From NCBI GenBank assembly GCA_003135135.1, contig PLDK01000040.1:1-42127 (forward strand): a DNA stretch of 42,127 nt, given 5' to 3'. A program made the translations under genes and the position numbers. The notes below the pieces were generated by a model. It was not told the origin of the DNA. It saw only the letters and a program-made list of their open reading frames with translations, and ran no database searches. This stretch comes from Deltaproteobacteria bacterium (lineage in GTDB: Bacteria; Desulfobacterota; Binatia; Binatales; Binataceae). Of this stretch, positions 16,538 through 26,040 are shown piece by piece (the stretch's first letter is position 1; every line of letters starts with the position of its first letter).

Positions 16538-18232
16538 GTGAAGAGACACATGGCGCTGGGCGATTTCCTGGTCGCCTACCTGCGCAAGCTTGGCGTGTCG
16601 CACGTCTTCGGCATCCCCGGCGACCTCGCGCTCAAGCTGTTTTTTGCGCTGGGCCGCAAGCACGGGTTGGATATCATTACGCTGTCGCACGAGCCGGGGG
16701 TCGGATTCGCAGCCGACGGCTACGCGCGCGCAACCGGGAAAATCGGGGTAATCTGCGTGACCTACGGCGCCGGCGGCCACAACATGGTCAATCCGGTCGC
16801 GGGATCGTTCTCGGAACGCGTGCCGATTCTGATTTTCTCGGGCGGCCCGGGCGAGGAGGAACGCAAACTCGGCACGCTGATTCATCACCAGGCCCGCGAG
16901 ATCGCATCGCAGCGCCGCATTTACGACGAAGTAACTTGCGCGTCGGCCGTGCTGACCGATCCGCGCAGCGCTGCGGATGAGTTGCATCGCGTGGTGCGCG
17001 CCATTTGGGCCGAGCAGCGGCCGGGCTACATCGAGATTCATCGCGACATGGTTGACCGGCGGATCGAGGTCCCCGACGAGCTGATCGAATGGGACGGGCG
17101 GCTGCATTTCCAGGAATCCGATACACGCAAGGTCGAGGAAGCGGCGCATGAGACGGCCGCGATGTTCAACGAGAGCCGCAAGCCCGTGCTGATCGCCGGC
17201 ATCGAGATTCATCGCTTCAAGGCGTCGCATGGGTTGGTGGAACTGGCCGAGCGGATGGGCGCGCCGGTGTTCACGACGGTGCTCGGCAAGGGTGCGTTCC
17301 CGATGGACCATCCGCTGTACATGGGCGTGCACGTCGGCCCAATCAGTCCGCCGTCGATCGTCGCACGGATGGACGCGGCCGACTTCGTGCTCAACCTCGG
17401 ATGTCTGAAAACCGACATGAACTTCGGCAACCGTCCGCCGCACGTGATTCAAGGCAGAACGGTGTGGGCGGTCGATCGCAAGGTCGAGGTGAAGTATCAC
17501 ACCTACACCGACGCCGGGGTGCGCGATTTCGCGCGCGCGCTGCTGCGCGAGAAGCTGCGGCTTCATCATGAGAAGGTTCATTACGCCGACAATCTTCGCG
17601 AGATTGCCGCGGGCGACGGTAAGCGGGTCAAGGTCAGCCAGATCCTGGCCGCGGTCAACGAATTCCTGGCTGACAAGCGCGAATACCTGGTGGTCGCGGA
17701 GTCGGGTGACATGCTGTTTGGCGGGCTCGACATCCGGGTGCCGCATAACGGCGGCTATCTGGCGCAGGGGTTTTACGCTTCGATGGGATTTGCGGTGCCG
17801 GCCTCGCTTGGCGCGCAAATCGGAAGCGGTCTTCGGCCGCTGGTGTTATGCGGGGACGGCGGTTTTCAGATGACCGGACCGGAAATTTCGCAAGCTCCCG
17901 CCAAGGGTGTGAATCCGATCGTGCTGGTGATCAACAACGGCGGATGGGGCATCTTCCGGCCGATTGCCGAGCGGCGCGAACTGCTCGAGATTCCGCCGTG
18001 GCCGTATGCGCAGCTCGCGCGCGATTGGGGCGGCGCTGGATTCGAGGCGGCCACGGTCGAGCAGCTGAGAGATGCGCTTCGCGCGGCGCATGAGTGCAAA
18101 TCGTTTGCGATAATCGACGTGCGGGTCGAACGCGACGATCTGTCGCCGGTGACGGTAAAGTATATCAAGGCGGCAGCGAAGCGCTCGCAAGCGCCAGTGG
18201 AGCACGCAGCGCGCGGGATTTCGCGCCAATGA
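16538..18232 (+). CDS. ThDP-dependent 2-oxo acid decarboxylase-like enzyme
   Basis: About 564 residues in the three-domain layout of pyruvate/indolepyruvate decarboxylases. The catalytic glutamate is Glu52 in ITLSHEPGVGFAADGYARAT. The ThDP-binding motif is GDGGFQMTGPE with NNGGWG 25 residues later (residues 439-468). The N-terminal AGGHNMVNPVAGSFSERVPI segment favours the decarboxylase branch over acetolactate synthase. Oxalyl-CoA decarboxylase or another lyase cannot be excluded. The start is GTG at 16538, ten bases after GAGGAGG; an ATG at 16550 is possible. The stop overlaps the start of an acyl-CoA synthetase gene (ATGA), so the two products are likely to act together. Confidence 0.85.
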   Translation: MKRHMALGDFLVAYLRKLGVSHVFGIPGDLALKLFFALGRKHGLDIITLSHEPGVGFAADGYARATGKIGVICVTYGAGGHNMVNPVAGSFSERVPILIFSGGPGEEERKLGTLIHHQAREIASQRRIYDEVTCASAVLTDPRSAADELHRVVRAIWAEQRPGYIEIHRDMVDRRIEVPDELIEWDGRLHFQESDTRKVEEAAHETAAMFNESRKPVLIAGIEIHRFKASHGLVELAERMGAPVFTTVLGKGAFPMDHPLYMGVHVGPISPPSIVARMDAADFVLNLGCLKTDMNFGNRPPHVIQGRTVWAVDRKVEVKYHTYTDAGVRDFARALLREKLRLHHEKVHYADNLREIAAGDGKRVKVSQILAAVNEFLADKREYLVVAESGDMLFGGLDIRVPHNGGYLAQGFYASMGFAVPASLGAQIGSGLRPLVLCGDGGFQMTGPEISQAPAKGVNPIVLVINNGGWGIFRPIAERRELLEIPPWPYAQLARDWGGAGFEAATVEQLRDALRAAHECKSFAIIDVRVERDDLSPVTVKYIKAAAKRSQAPVEHAARGISRQ

Positions 18233-19872
18233 CTAATTCAATAGAGACCGACGCGATCGAGAAGTATCGGCGCCTGTACCGCGACTTCAGATGGGAGACG
18301 CCGGAGCATTTCAACTTCGCCGCGGTCATCGACAAGTTCGCCGAGGATCCGCGCCGGGTTGCAATCCTGTGGGAAGACAGCGAGGGCCGGCGCGCGCGGC
18401 TGACGTTCGCGGATATCGCGCAGCAATCCAGGCGCATCGCGAACGTTCTCGCCGGACATGGAATCCGGCGCGGCGATGCGGTTTTGCTGGTGCTGCCGCG
18501 AATCACGCTGTGGCAGGCGACGTATATCGGCGCGCTCAGGCTCGGCGCGATCGTCATCCCGTGCACCTCGATGCTGCGCGAGAAGGACCTGGTGTACCGC
18601 GCGAATCATTCCGGGGCGCGCGCGATAATCGCCGGCGTCGAGAATGCCGCGATGATCGCGGAACTGCGCAAGCAATGCCCCAGCGTCGAGCATTACCTGA
18701 TAGCCGGCGCCGCCCGCAGCGGCTGGATAAGCCTGCAGGAATATATGGGTCACGCGTCGCCGGCGTTCAAGACGGCGAATACGAAATCGTCGGAGCCGGC
18801 GATTTGCTATTACACTTCCGGCACGACCAGGGAACCGAAAGCGGTTCTGCATAGTCACGCCTATAGCTACAGTCATCGGTTCACGGGGCTTAACTGGCTC
18901 GACGTGAGGCCGGGCGACCTGCATTGGACAACCTCGGACACCGGCTGGGCCAAGGCGGCATACGGCGTGCTGTTCGGGCCGTGGATGAACGGCGTGACGA
19001 CGTTCATGTACAACGGCCGCTTCGATGCGGCGAAGGAACTCGAGTTGATCGCGCGCTATGGAGTTACTACCTTCTGCGCGCCGCCGACTGAGTATCGAAT
19101 ACTCATTAAGGAAAACCTCGCGGACTACTCATTCCCGAAACTGAGGCATTGCACGGGTGCGGGCGAGCCGCTCAATCCGGAAGTGATCGAGGTCTGGCGG
19201 GAGAGGCTGGGACTCACGATTCACGACGGCTACGGGCAAACGGAGACGGCCATCCTGGCCGCGAACATGCCCGCGATGCCGGTGAAACCGGGCTCGATGG
19301 GGCTGCCGTTTCCGGGTCACGACGTCCGCGTGATCGACAACAAAATGGCCGAGACCAAAGTTGACGAGCTCGGAGAAATAGCGGTGCGGATCAGTCCCGA
19401 GCGCCCGCCGTCGGTGTTTCTCGAGTATTGGAAAAATGCGCAAGAGACCGCCAGCGTATTTCGCGGCGATTGGTACCTGACCGGCGACCAGGCGACCCGC
19501 GACGCCGACGGCTACCTATGGTTCGTCGGGCGCGCCGACGACGTGATCATTTCGGCGGGCTACCGAATCGGGCCGTTCGAGGTGGAGAGCGCCCTGCTCG
19601 AGCATCCCGCAGTAATGGAATCAGCGGTGGTCGCGAGTCCCGACGCGGATCGCGGATCGATCGTCAAGGCCTTCGTGAAGCTGAGGCCCGGCGCCGAACC
19701 CGGCGAGCGGCTGGTGACCGAGCTGCAGGAGCATTGCAAGCGCGTGACGGCGCCCTACAAATATCCGCGCGAGATAGAATTCATCGACGAGCTGCCTAAG
19801 ACGGTCAGCGGGAAGATTCGCCGCGTCGAGCTGCGCCACCGGGAAGAATCACGCAAGGGCAAGTCCGCCTAA
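18229..19872 (+). CDS. AMP-dependent acyl-CoA synthetase, medium-chain/acetyl-CoA synthetase type
   Basis: A 547-residue adenylate-forming enzyme that activates a carboxylic acid to its CoA thioester via an acyl-AMP. The ATP-binding loop is YYTSGTTREPKAVLHSH (residues 194-210). The core motifs HDGYGQTETAI, GDWYLTGDQATRDADGYLWF and GRADDVIISAGYRIGPFE follow, and the C-terminal catalytic lysine is in LPKTVSGKIRR. The ATG at 18229 overlaps the stop of the ThDP enzyme gene; a longer upstream frame runs over that gene and is not real. The acid substrate is not known, but coupling to a 2-oxo acid decarboxylase hints at a small or aromatic acid. Confidence 0.9.
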   Translation: MTNSIETDAIEKYRRLYRDFRWETPEHFNFAAVIDKFAEDPRRVAILWEDSEGRRARLTFADIAQQSRRIANVLAGHGIRRGDAVLLVLPRITLWQATYIGALRLGAIVIPCTSMLREKDLVYRANHSGARAIIAGVENAAMIAELRKQCPSVEHYLIAGAARSGWISLQEYMGHASPAFKTANTKSSEPAICYYTSGTTREPKAVLHSHAYSYSHRFTGLNWLDVRPGDLHWTTSDTGWAKAAYGVLFGPWMNGVTTFMYNGRFDAAKELELIARYGVTTFCAPPTEYRILIKENLADYSFPKLRHCTGAGEPLNPEVIEVWRERLGLTIHDGYGQTETAILAANMPAMPVKPGSMGLPFPGHDVRVIDNKMAETKVDELGEIAVRISPERPPSVFLEYWKNAQETASVFRGDWYLTGDQATRDADGYLWFVGRADDVIISAGYRIGPFEVESALLEHPAVMESAVVASPDADRGSIVKAFVKLRPGAEPGERLVTELQEHCKRVTAPYKYPREIEFIDELPKTVSGKIRRVELRHREESRKGKSA

Positions 19873-19918
19873 GTTCGGCATTCACTTCGGTATCCGCCGC
19901 CGCGGCGATGTGACTCTC

Positions 19919-20620
19919 TCAGGGCGTGGGCGACGCGCCAGGAGATTGCGGCGCCGGCGTCGACGTGGGAGTCGGCTCGACGGATCGCATCGGGATTGCC
20001 TCGCGAAATCCCGGCTGTAGCATCAGCACGCCGACGGCGCGCGAGAGTGCAACCGACAGAGACTCGGCGGGTTCGGTCTCGAGCGGCAGAAAGACCTCGG
20101 CACCGACCGGATTTGGCGGTTCATTCTCGATGCCGCTGATCTCGTCGGAGTAAAGCACGGCGCCATCGCGATTCTTGAGCTCGAACTTTACCCGCACCGC
20201 AGATCTCATCGAGAAGTACTGGCCGTGAACGGTCTGGATCGTTCCAAACCGCTTGCTCACTTCGAGCTGTTCGAGGTCGGAGGCGAGGATGAAATCCGAG
20301 CCCTCGGGCGGCTTGCCGTCACCCGGATTCGAGTCGAGCGCCACCGGCATTAGACCGGCGTCTGCCAACCCCTTGATCAACGCGTTGTTGAACGCGCGGG
20401 CCGCATCGGCGGTCACGAGGGGAGTCTGGGGGGTGCCGTCGGCAGCGTAAATCATGCCGACGTTGGAATTGCCGGAGCCGAAATTTCCGGTCGTGGGAGG
20501 CACCGCAATTCTGACGGGACGAAAAATGTTCTGCGACCCCGGCACGAAGCCGGGAAGATAATGGAGATCGATACGCGTGCGCGGCTTGCATCCAGTCAAC
20601 GCGAGCGCAACCACCACCAT
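19919..20620 (-). CDS. Putative lipoprotein
   Basis: About 233 residues. The N-terminus MVVVALALTGC is a short signal with a lipobox cysteine, so the mature protein is probably lipid-anchored. A possible earlier start would give a more basic n-region, but no good codon is visible. The body has a beta-rich look with FAL-type strands such as MRSAVRVKFELKNRDGAVLY, and the tail is a Pro/Thr/Ser-rich linker ending ASPTP. No family was recognised. It ends convergently with the acyl-CoA synthetase gene and starts just after the DedA gene on the same strand. Confidence 0.7.
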   Translation of the reverse strand: MVVVALALTGCKPRTRIDLHYLPGFVPGSQNIFRPVRIAVPPTTGNFGSGNSNVGMIYAADGTPQTPLVTADAARAFNNALIKGLADAGLMPVALDSNPGDGKPPEGSDFILASDLEQLEVSKRFGTIQTVHGQYFSMRSAVRVKFELKNRDGAVLYSDEISGIENEPPNPVGAEVFLPLETEPAESLSVALSRAVGVLMLQPGFREAIPMRSVEPTPTSTPAPQSPGASPTP

Positions 20621-20642
20621 CGCGGCACAGTCGCGAATGCGG

Positions 20643-21272
20643 CTACGATTGAGGCCGCGACACCGCAGGATGCCTGTCCCTCCACCAGAAGACGAAAACC
20701 ACGATCGCCACGGCAACCCCAGCCAGCTCAATCCATCGTGACGCCTGATGAGCCGTCGCCAGGGCGCGATACAACTCGTCGCCCACCAGGTAGCCGACCG
20801 TGACAACGAGCGAGCACCATACGATCGCACCGAGCACGTTCCAGCCGAGGAACTGGAAGAACGGCATCCCGCACGCACCCGCCATCGGGCCCGCCATGAA
20901 TCGCGCGCCGGTGATAAATCGCGCCATGAAAACCGCCTTGCTGCCGTGGGTCTGAAAGAACAGTTGCAGGCGGTCGTAACGCGTGCGCAAGAAGGGAAAG
21001 GCGGACGCGAGCCGAACGAGTACGCGCTGTCCGCCGGTGCGGCCGATGACGTAACCGCAACAGTCGCCCGTGACGGCGCTCGCGACTACGGTGACGTAGA
21101 CGATTCGCAGGTCGAGCAGCGAGCGGCCGGCCAGGAATCCGGCGGCGAGCATCACGGTTTCCTCGGGCACGGGAATCCCCAGGTTGCCGACGAACACGGC
21201 AATGAAGATGCCGAGATAGCCCCACGCCGCGAGCATGTCCGTGATATGCGCGGGGTCGGTTATCCCATGCAT
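20643..21272 (-). CDS. DedA family (SNARE-associated) membrane protein
   Basis: A 209-residue DedA/VTT-domain protein, a family of probable lipid flippases or transporters. Recognisable parts are VGNLGIPVPEETVMLAAGFL, GDCCGYVIGRTGGQRV, and the reentrant-loop motif with RFITGARFMAGPMAGACGM. The ATG at 21272 starts a natural N-terminus (MHGITDPAH). A start 13 residues upstream is possible. Essential acidic and arginine residues of the family (PEE and the RFITGAR segment) are present. The lipoprotein gene follows 22 bases later. Confidence 0.88.
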   Translation of the reverse strand: MHGITDPAHITDMLAAWGYLGIFIAVFVGNLGIPVPEETVMLAAGFLAGRSLLDLRIVYVTVVASAVTGDCCGYVIGRTGGQRVLVRLASAFPFLRTRYDRLQLFFQTHGSKAVFMARFITGARFMAGPMAGACGMPFFQFLGWNVLGAIVWCSLVVTVGYLVGDELYRALATAHQASRWIELAGVAVAIVVFVFWWRDRHPAVSRPQS

Positions 21273-21388
21273 TTGAAATCCATCTGTCGCGAAGTCGGCG
21301 CCAATCCCCACCCCCGGCCTCGGCCATCTCCAGTTTGCCGGATTGAGTGTGCCAGCGTAAGAGATTTTTGCCTAGTCAGGTGTCGAAA

Positions 21389-23134
21389 TTACGCGTCACG
21401 GAGCGGCCGCCGCGACTCCCATCGGAATAGCACAAATGCGGCGAAAGCAGTCAGCATTGAGATTATCATCCCGCAAATTGCCGCGATGCTTATATATCTC
21501 AGGACGATTCGGCTCTTTCCGGCCGGCACCCGCACCGCCAGCAATCCATCCCAGGATGATGTCTGATCCGCGCCCGAGATGACTCGCCACGATGGATCGT
21601 AGTTCTGATTGACCACCAACAGTGAAAGCCCCGGCGCGTCCACGACGTATTCGAGCCGGTTGGGAGTCCATCGCGCCAGCGTCACAGTGCCTGGGCCGAG
21701 CAGGTACTGCTCGCCGCGATAGCCGGGTTCGTTCCACCCTTTCGCCTCCGTCGGCCAATCGGTGTACGTGTAGCAATTCACAACCCCTTCGTGATGCCGA
21801 ATCACACTGGATTCGACGAGTGCGGGAGCGCGATGATATTGCGCAAAGCCGATCCGCGGCGGACCAGGATCGACGACCGACATCAATGCGTAGCGCAGGT
21901 TGGGAGGACCGACCAGAATCAGATCGACGCCGCCAACGAGTATGAGCAAAGCGCAAACCGCGAGTGCGGCGGGCGAGCCGCGACTGCAGACGGCGTCGAT
22001 GCCGATACCGGCCAACACCGCCACCATCAGGACGAATGGAATCAGGATGCGCGACGGCAGACGGGTCGAAGAAAAAAACGGCATACTATGCAGCCATACA
22101 TACAAAGAGTTCGGACCGGTCCATCCCCGAGCCAGGTGAAAGAGAATGATCGCCGTGAGAATCCACGGTAGGGCTTTCCGCGGGGAGATCAACCCCGCCA
22201 TCGCAATCACCGCGAATAAGCCCACGTATGCGCCCAATTCCCAAAAGCCCCAATTATTCAAGCTTGGTCGATTGTGATCCTGATTGCGTGACAACAACGC
22301 TTCACCGAGCGCATCGACGCTGTTCCCGTACCCTGCGTCGGCTGGGCGCGGATGCGATGCCATCGCTTTCATCGCCGGCAAACCCTTGACCGCGCCGAAT
22401 CCAGCGGTAAAAACCGCCGCGACCGCAAGCGCGATCAGCGGGCGCGCATTCAGCCGCACTGAGGCTCGACCAACAAGCACCAGCGCGAGCGTCAAACCTT
22501 CGAAGAGTGGGGGATATGGGCTGCCGTCAAGGAAACTTAGCGCTATCAACGCGCCGCACAGTGCCGCGTATCGAACCTTGCCACGCTCCGATGCAGCCCA
22601 TCCGGCCGCGATTATCCACGGCAGGTACACAAACACCATGATAACGATCTGGCCCTCGGAAGCGCGCAGGAAAAACCATGAACTTCCAGCGAACGCGGTA
22701 GCAGTGCAGATGGCCGAAATGCGTCTCATTCCCAGCACTCGACCCAGCACATAGCCCCCGGCCCATGCGATCGCATCGTAAAGGATAACCTCGAGATGCA
22801 CACCCACGACCGGCCCGAAGATCAGCGTGAGAAAGAACCAGGGGCTGAAGAAATGAGACTGCGGATCACCAAGAAGCGGCATGCCACCGCATTCAAACGG
22901 ATTCCAGAGCGGAAACTGATGGTACTGGTGGACACTCCAATATACGGCCCATTCGGAAGCAGAATTTAAATCCCAGTCGCCAAAAGCGCCCGAAATCGAC
23001 AGATGGCGAACCAGCGGATAGCAGAAAACCAGCGCAAACGCGGCGCTCCCGATAGCAGTCGCAATCGCCTCAGCCCTGGTAAACTTCCCTCGATAGAGGA
23101 GAATGTACACGAAGCCGGAAATGTTTCGCGCCAT
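21389..23134 (-). CDS. Large multi-pass membrane protein, YfhO/GT-C glycosyltransferase-like
   Basis: About 581 residues with roughly 11-12 membrane helices and a C-terminal soluble part before the final helix. An aspartate-containing first outer loop reads ISGAFGDWDLNSASEWAVYW and is followed by FPLWNPFECGGMPLLGDPQS; this is the pattern of the YfhO-type GT-C membrane glycosyltransferases. The C-terminal region contains LARWTPNRLEYVVDAPGLSL and VVNQNYDPSWRV, also usual in that group. A GTG at 23188 would add 18 residues. It follows the DUF2723 gene on the same strand; together they suggest lipid-linked sugar transfer. The exact substrate is unknown. Confidence 0.8.
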   Translation of the reverse strand: MARNISGFVYILLYRGKFTRAEAIATAIGSAAFALVFCYPLVRHLSISGAFGDWDLNSASEWAVYWSVHQYHQFPLWNPFECGGMPLLGDPQSHFFSPWFFLTLIFGPVVGVHLEVILYDAIAWAGGYVLGRVLGMRRISAICTATAFAGSSWFFLRASEGQIVIMVFVYLPWIIAAGWAASERGKVRYAALCGALIALSFLDGSPYPPLFEGLTLALVLVGRASVRLNARPLIALAVAAVFTAGFGAVKGLPAMKAMASHPRPADAGYGNSVDALGEALLSRNQDHNRPSLNNWGFWELGAYVGLFAVIAMAGLISPRKALPWILTAIILFHLARGWTGPNSLYVWLHSMPFFSSTRLPSRILIPFVLMVAVLAGIGIDAVCSRGSPAALAVCALLILVGGVDLILVGPPNLRYALMSVVDPGPPRIGFAQYHRAPALVESSVIRHHEGVVNCYTYTDWPTEAKGWNEPGYRGEQYLLGPGTVTLARWTPNRLEYVVDAPGLSLLVVNQNYDPSWRVISGADQTSSWDGLLAVRVPAGKSRIVLRYISIAAICGMIISMLTAFAAFVLFRWESRRPLRDA

Positions 23135-23154
23135 CGCCTGCCCAACCTGAGTGC

Positions 23155-23238
23155 TCAGACGTTGAGCCCGTAGAATCTTTCGCGCCACATGCCAAATGCG
23201 ATCATCGGCACCGAAAACACTATTAGAATAAGCGTCAA
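23155..23238 (-). CDS. Possible 27-residue membrane peptide
   Basis: A short frame between the DUF2723 gene and the YfhO-like gene encodes TLILIVFSVPMIAFGMWRER and a few more residues after a TTG start. It has one hydrophobic segment and a basic tail. It could be a genuine small membrane protein, or the surviving C-terminus of a lost membrane protein. If the YfhO-like gene starts at 23188 the two overlap. No clear Shine-Dalgarno is present, so confidence is low. Confidence 0.25.
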   Translation of the reverse strand: MTLILIVFSVPMIAFGMWRERFYGLNV

Positions 23239-23264
23239 CTGATCAACTCGCCTTTGTAATCAGA

Positions 23265-24845
23265 TCAATGAGATACCGGCCCTGCAATCTCGTAGAGAGA
23301 TAGACCAAAGACGTGTAGGTCGGCGACCAACTTTACGCGAAACCTCTTTCGGTACTGTTCGAGCTCATCCCAGAAAGGTACCGTGTAAACGGGTCTCTTG
23401 CCGAAGTAGTACGCAATTGCGTCACTTCCGACAGTCCATCCCTGCTTGCTCATTTGGCTGTCGTCGATGATTTCGACATCAGGGCGAAGGCCTTCCACGT
23501 ACTTTCCATACCAGAATGCGGTGCTCGGGCCCCACCACGAAATGACAACGGCGTTCGGCTTGAGCAAGGGAAACGTCTTCTGCACGGCAATTTCAGCGTC
23601 GTGGTGGTCATGCATATCAGCAGCATCCCAGTTGACCTGGGCCAGTTGAACTGGCAGCCATAGGAGGGCTGCGCCCGCTATCAGATATAGCGACTGGCGG
23701 AAGGAGCCGTAGTCAATCTTCAGAATCGGATCCACGATGAGAGCCTGCGCACCGACTGCGGCCACGAATAACAGCAACCAATTCGAGATTAGCACATAAT
23801 GAGAGGTGTCGTTGATCGGTATTGTGACGGTCGGATAGATCGGGACGATGAAGCCTAACGCTATGCATAAGGCCAATCGCCATTCGCGAATAACCAGTGT
23901 TCCTAGGCCTACCAACGCAAAGAGAACTCCTATCGCTCGCCCTGCCGGAGTGAGCCACTCTTCATACCAGGCAAACACCTGAGGAAGACGTTTGATGGCA
24001 ACGCCAAGGACGGGCCATGTGAGGTAGTTGATTACTCCGCCTACTTGTCCGCCCAGCACGACAAACTGGAAGCCTTTCCAGGTGATTGTGTCGCCATAGT
24101 TGAGCGGCGGATTCATGGATGCGCGAATCGGTAGAAAGGAATAAATGCCTACCACTCCCACAATACCCAACAGTCCCGCTACGATCATGGTGGACGGCGC
24201 AAAGAACTTCCGCGGTTGCGTGATCACCGCATAGGTGATGATCGCCGGGAGCTCCATCGCCAAAACTCCGGCACTGCCAAGCCCTGCGCCAGCGACTATC
24301 GCAATGGCCCATAGCCAACATCGCTCTCCAGTTTCGCCCCACTTGACCTCCAGCAACCAGAGCGCCGCTCCGATCATCACGGTCAATGTGTAAGGGTCGG
24401 CTTTATCAGCGGCCTTCCAGGTGTTGAGCGCGAAAGCAAACCCTAGAGCCGCAACGAAGGCCACCACCGGGGAAACTTTGTAGCGAATCGCGAGCACCGC
24501 CAACATCGCCGCAGCAATCGCCGCGCATAAGGCTGACATCAGATTCATGCGGAAAGCCCACGAGTACACAGGAAGCAGCGTGCCGAAGAGCTTGCCGACG
24601 ATTGTATATAATGGATAGCCCGTTGGATGAGCGATACCAAGGACGTAAGTCACTGTCTGAAATTCACCGGTATCCATAAATTCCAGACCGGGCGTGACGG
24701 TCCGCAGGTAGACCAGCATCGAAGCTGCGAAAACCACCAAAGCAGTTAGGGCGACGCGCCACTCCACCAGCGTCGTCCAGACGTTGCGGCGATTATAGAC
24801 GAGCCTGGAATCCATCTCATCAACCCCATCGGTCCCTCTTTTCAT
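23265..24845 (-). CDS. DUF2723 family membrane protein (O-mannosyltransferase-like)
   Basis: A 526-residue protein with about ten membrane helices. The DUF2723 signature is clear: FMDTGEFQTVTYVLGIAHPT followed by GYPLYTIVGKLF, with the aspartate and glutamate of the first external loop that are catalytic in the related protein O-mannosyltransferases (family knowledge). The C-terminal part has a soluble region with DADMHDHHDAEIAV-like sequence and ISWWGPSTAFWYGKYVEGLR. The ATG at 24845 is preferred; a TTG two codons earlier is possible. It precedes the YfhO-like gene by about 130 bases on the same strand. A role in glycosylating exported proteins is inference. Confidence 0.85.
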   Translation of the reverse strand: MKRGTDGVDEMDSRLVYNRRNVWTTLVEWRVALTALVVFAASMLVYLRTVTPGLEFMDTGEFQTVTYVLGIAHPTGYPLYTIVGKLFGTLLPVYSWAFRMNLMSALCAAIAAAMLAVLAIRYKVSPVVAFVAALGFAFALNTWKAADKADPYTLTVMIGAALWLLEVKWGETGERCWLWAIAIVAGAGLGSAGVLAMELPAIITYAVITQPRKFFAPSTMIVAGLLGIVGVVGIYSFLPIRASMNPPLNYGDTITWKGFQFVVLGGQVGGVINYLTWPVLGVAIKRLPQVFAWYEEWLTPAGRAIGVLFALVGLGTLVIREWRLALCIALGFIVPIYPTVTIPINDTSHYVLISNWLLLFVAAVGAQALIVDPILKIDYGSFRQSLYLIAGAALLWLPVQLAQVNWDAADMHDHHDAEIAVQKTFPLLKPNAVVISWWGPSTAFWYGKYVEGLRPDVEIIDDSQMSKQGWTVGSDAIAYYFGKRPVYTVPFWDELEQYRKRFRVKLVADLHVFGLSLYEIAGPVSH

Positions 24846-25197
24846 TCTCAATTTCCGCTATCATTTCCGGATTTAGCTCGAGCGCCGAGTGCCTCTTCTG
24901 CGAGTTCACTAAACCCAATCCCGCACATGTCAGACCGCCAGGTTGACCAGCATGAGCCGGGCCCTATCAGGGTCGTGATAGACCGCTCTGTAAGACGCGG
25001 ATCAATCAGCGCAAATGAGGCCGTCGGCGCTTCAAGCGCAACGATTACCGAAATTATGTCCAGATGCGTCAGGTTACCATCCCGTCCGCGCGATGGCGTA
25101 TCCAACTACCACGAAAACCACGGCGCCGTGAAGGGTGAGCGGCTGGCCTCAAGCCTCGGGCGGGTCGCATCGGCCTGCGGTTCGGCCACGTCGGTGC
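24846..25197. other. Intergenic region without a supported gene
   Basis: A gap of about 350 bases between the DUF2723 gene and the lipoprotein gene. Open frames exist on both strands (24848-25105 minus and 24927-25259 plus), but their products have no recognisable features and conflict with each other. No strong hairpin or repeat was seen. Confidence 0.4.
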
Positions 25198-25923
25198 TCA
25201 TTCCGGGGTTGTTGTCGCGGAGCCCCGTTTTATCGCAACTTGCGCGCCGACCCAATTGAAAAGCTGCGGAGTGCTACACGTCGCGTCCTCGGTATTCCCG
25301 TTCTCGCTCTGATAATTAGCCAGGATCCAGTATTCGTGCGATGTCGCATCCTGATTCACAACTGAGTTCACGTTGGTCGGCATCGTCGGACCAAGCCCGG
25401 GACCGCTAAAATCCGTAGCGTAAGCGACAAGGATAAGATCGCCATCGGCTGTGGTAGCGACCGACTTGGCCGTCGGCTTGCCGTCATTGCCGGTACTGCC
25501 GCTGGTCATATCCACCGGCGCGGCTGACGCGACATTGTCCAGCAACACGATCGCGCCCTGCGCATCGACCGGCTCGTTGAATGCCCACGTCGCGTTGCTG
25601 GGATCGTTCGCCTGGATCGCATGCCAATACAGCGACTGCCGCGTTGTTGGAGTGGAATCGTCGCGAATCAGTTGCCAGCCGGCCGGCGCGGCGATCGTCG
25701 GTTTGGAACCGCCGTAGCTCAATACGTCCGCGATCGCGACCTGGCCGGCCTGCGCTTTTGGACCCCAGTCGAGCGAAAGGCTCGTCGTCGCGGTCGCCAT
25801 CGGAGTTTTCGCGGTGGAAACGACGTTGGCGCCGCCGACCGTGTCCTCGGCGGTTTGTGACGGCGAAGAATTGCACCCGACGACGAAAACGACGGCAACC
25901 ACGACCAATGCGTATCTGATCAT
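25198..25923 (-). CDS. Secreted lipoprotein of unknown function
   Basis: A 241-residue protein with a clear signal peptide, MIRYALVVVAVVFVVGC, whose last residue is the lipobox cysteine. The mature part is rich in Ala, Thr, Ser and Gly, with segments such as GSKPTIAAPAGWQLIRDD and DGDLILVAYATDFSG that resemble beta-sandwich surface domains. AAGGAGG in front of the ATG at 25923 gives a strong ribosome binding site. No enzyme motif is seen. The function is unknown; a surface or periplasmic binding role is possible. Confidence 0.78.
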   Translation of the reverse strand: MIRYALVVVAVVFVVGCNSSPSQTAEDTVGGANVVSTAKTPMATATTSLSLDWGPKAQAGQVAIADVLSYGGSKPTIAAPAGWQLIRDDSTPTTRQSLYWHAIQANDPSNATWAFNEPVDAQGAIVLLDNVASAAPVDMTSGSTGNDGKPTAKSVATTADGDLILVAYATDFSGPGLGPTMPTNVNSVVNQDATSHEYWILANYQSENGNTEDATCSTPQLFNWVGAQVAIKRGSATTTPE

Positions 25924-26040
25924 TCTCCCCTCCTTGCAGCCATCAACAATGGCGCGATATTACCATTTTCCGATCCGTCAACAATCTCGTGCCGGTGATC
26001 CGCGTCAGGCTTTCCTGGCGAATGGGCAGGCGGGTAATGT

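Noticed and set aside
16430-17818. A 462-residue minus-strand frame
   Set aside because: It is antisense to the ThDP enzyme gene, whose catalytic and cofactor motifs are intact, and shows no domain of its own.
24848-25105. An 85-residue minus-strand frame whose internal Met begins MCGI, as in glutamine amidotransferases
   Set aside because: No further amidotransferase sequence follows the MCGI, and the plus-strand frame at the same place is equally unconvincing.
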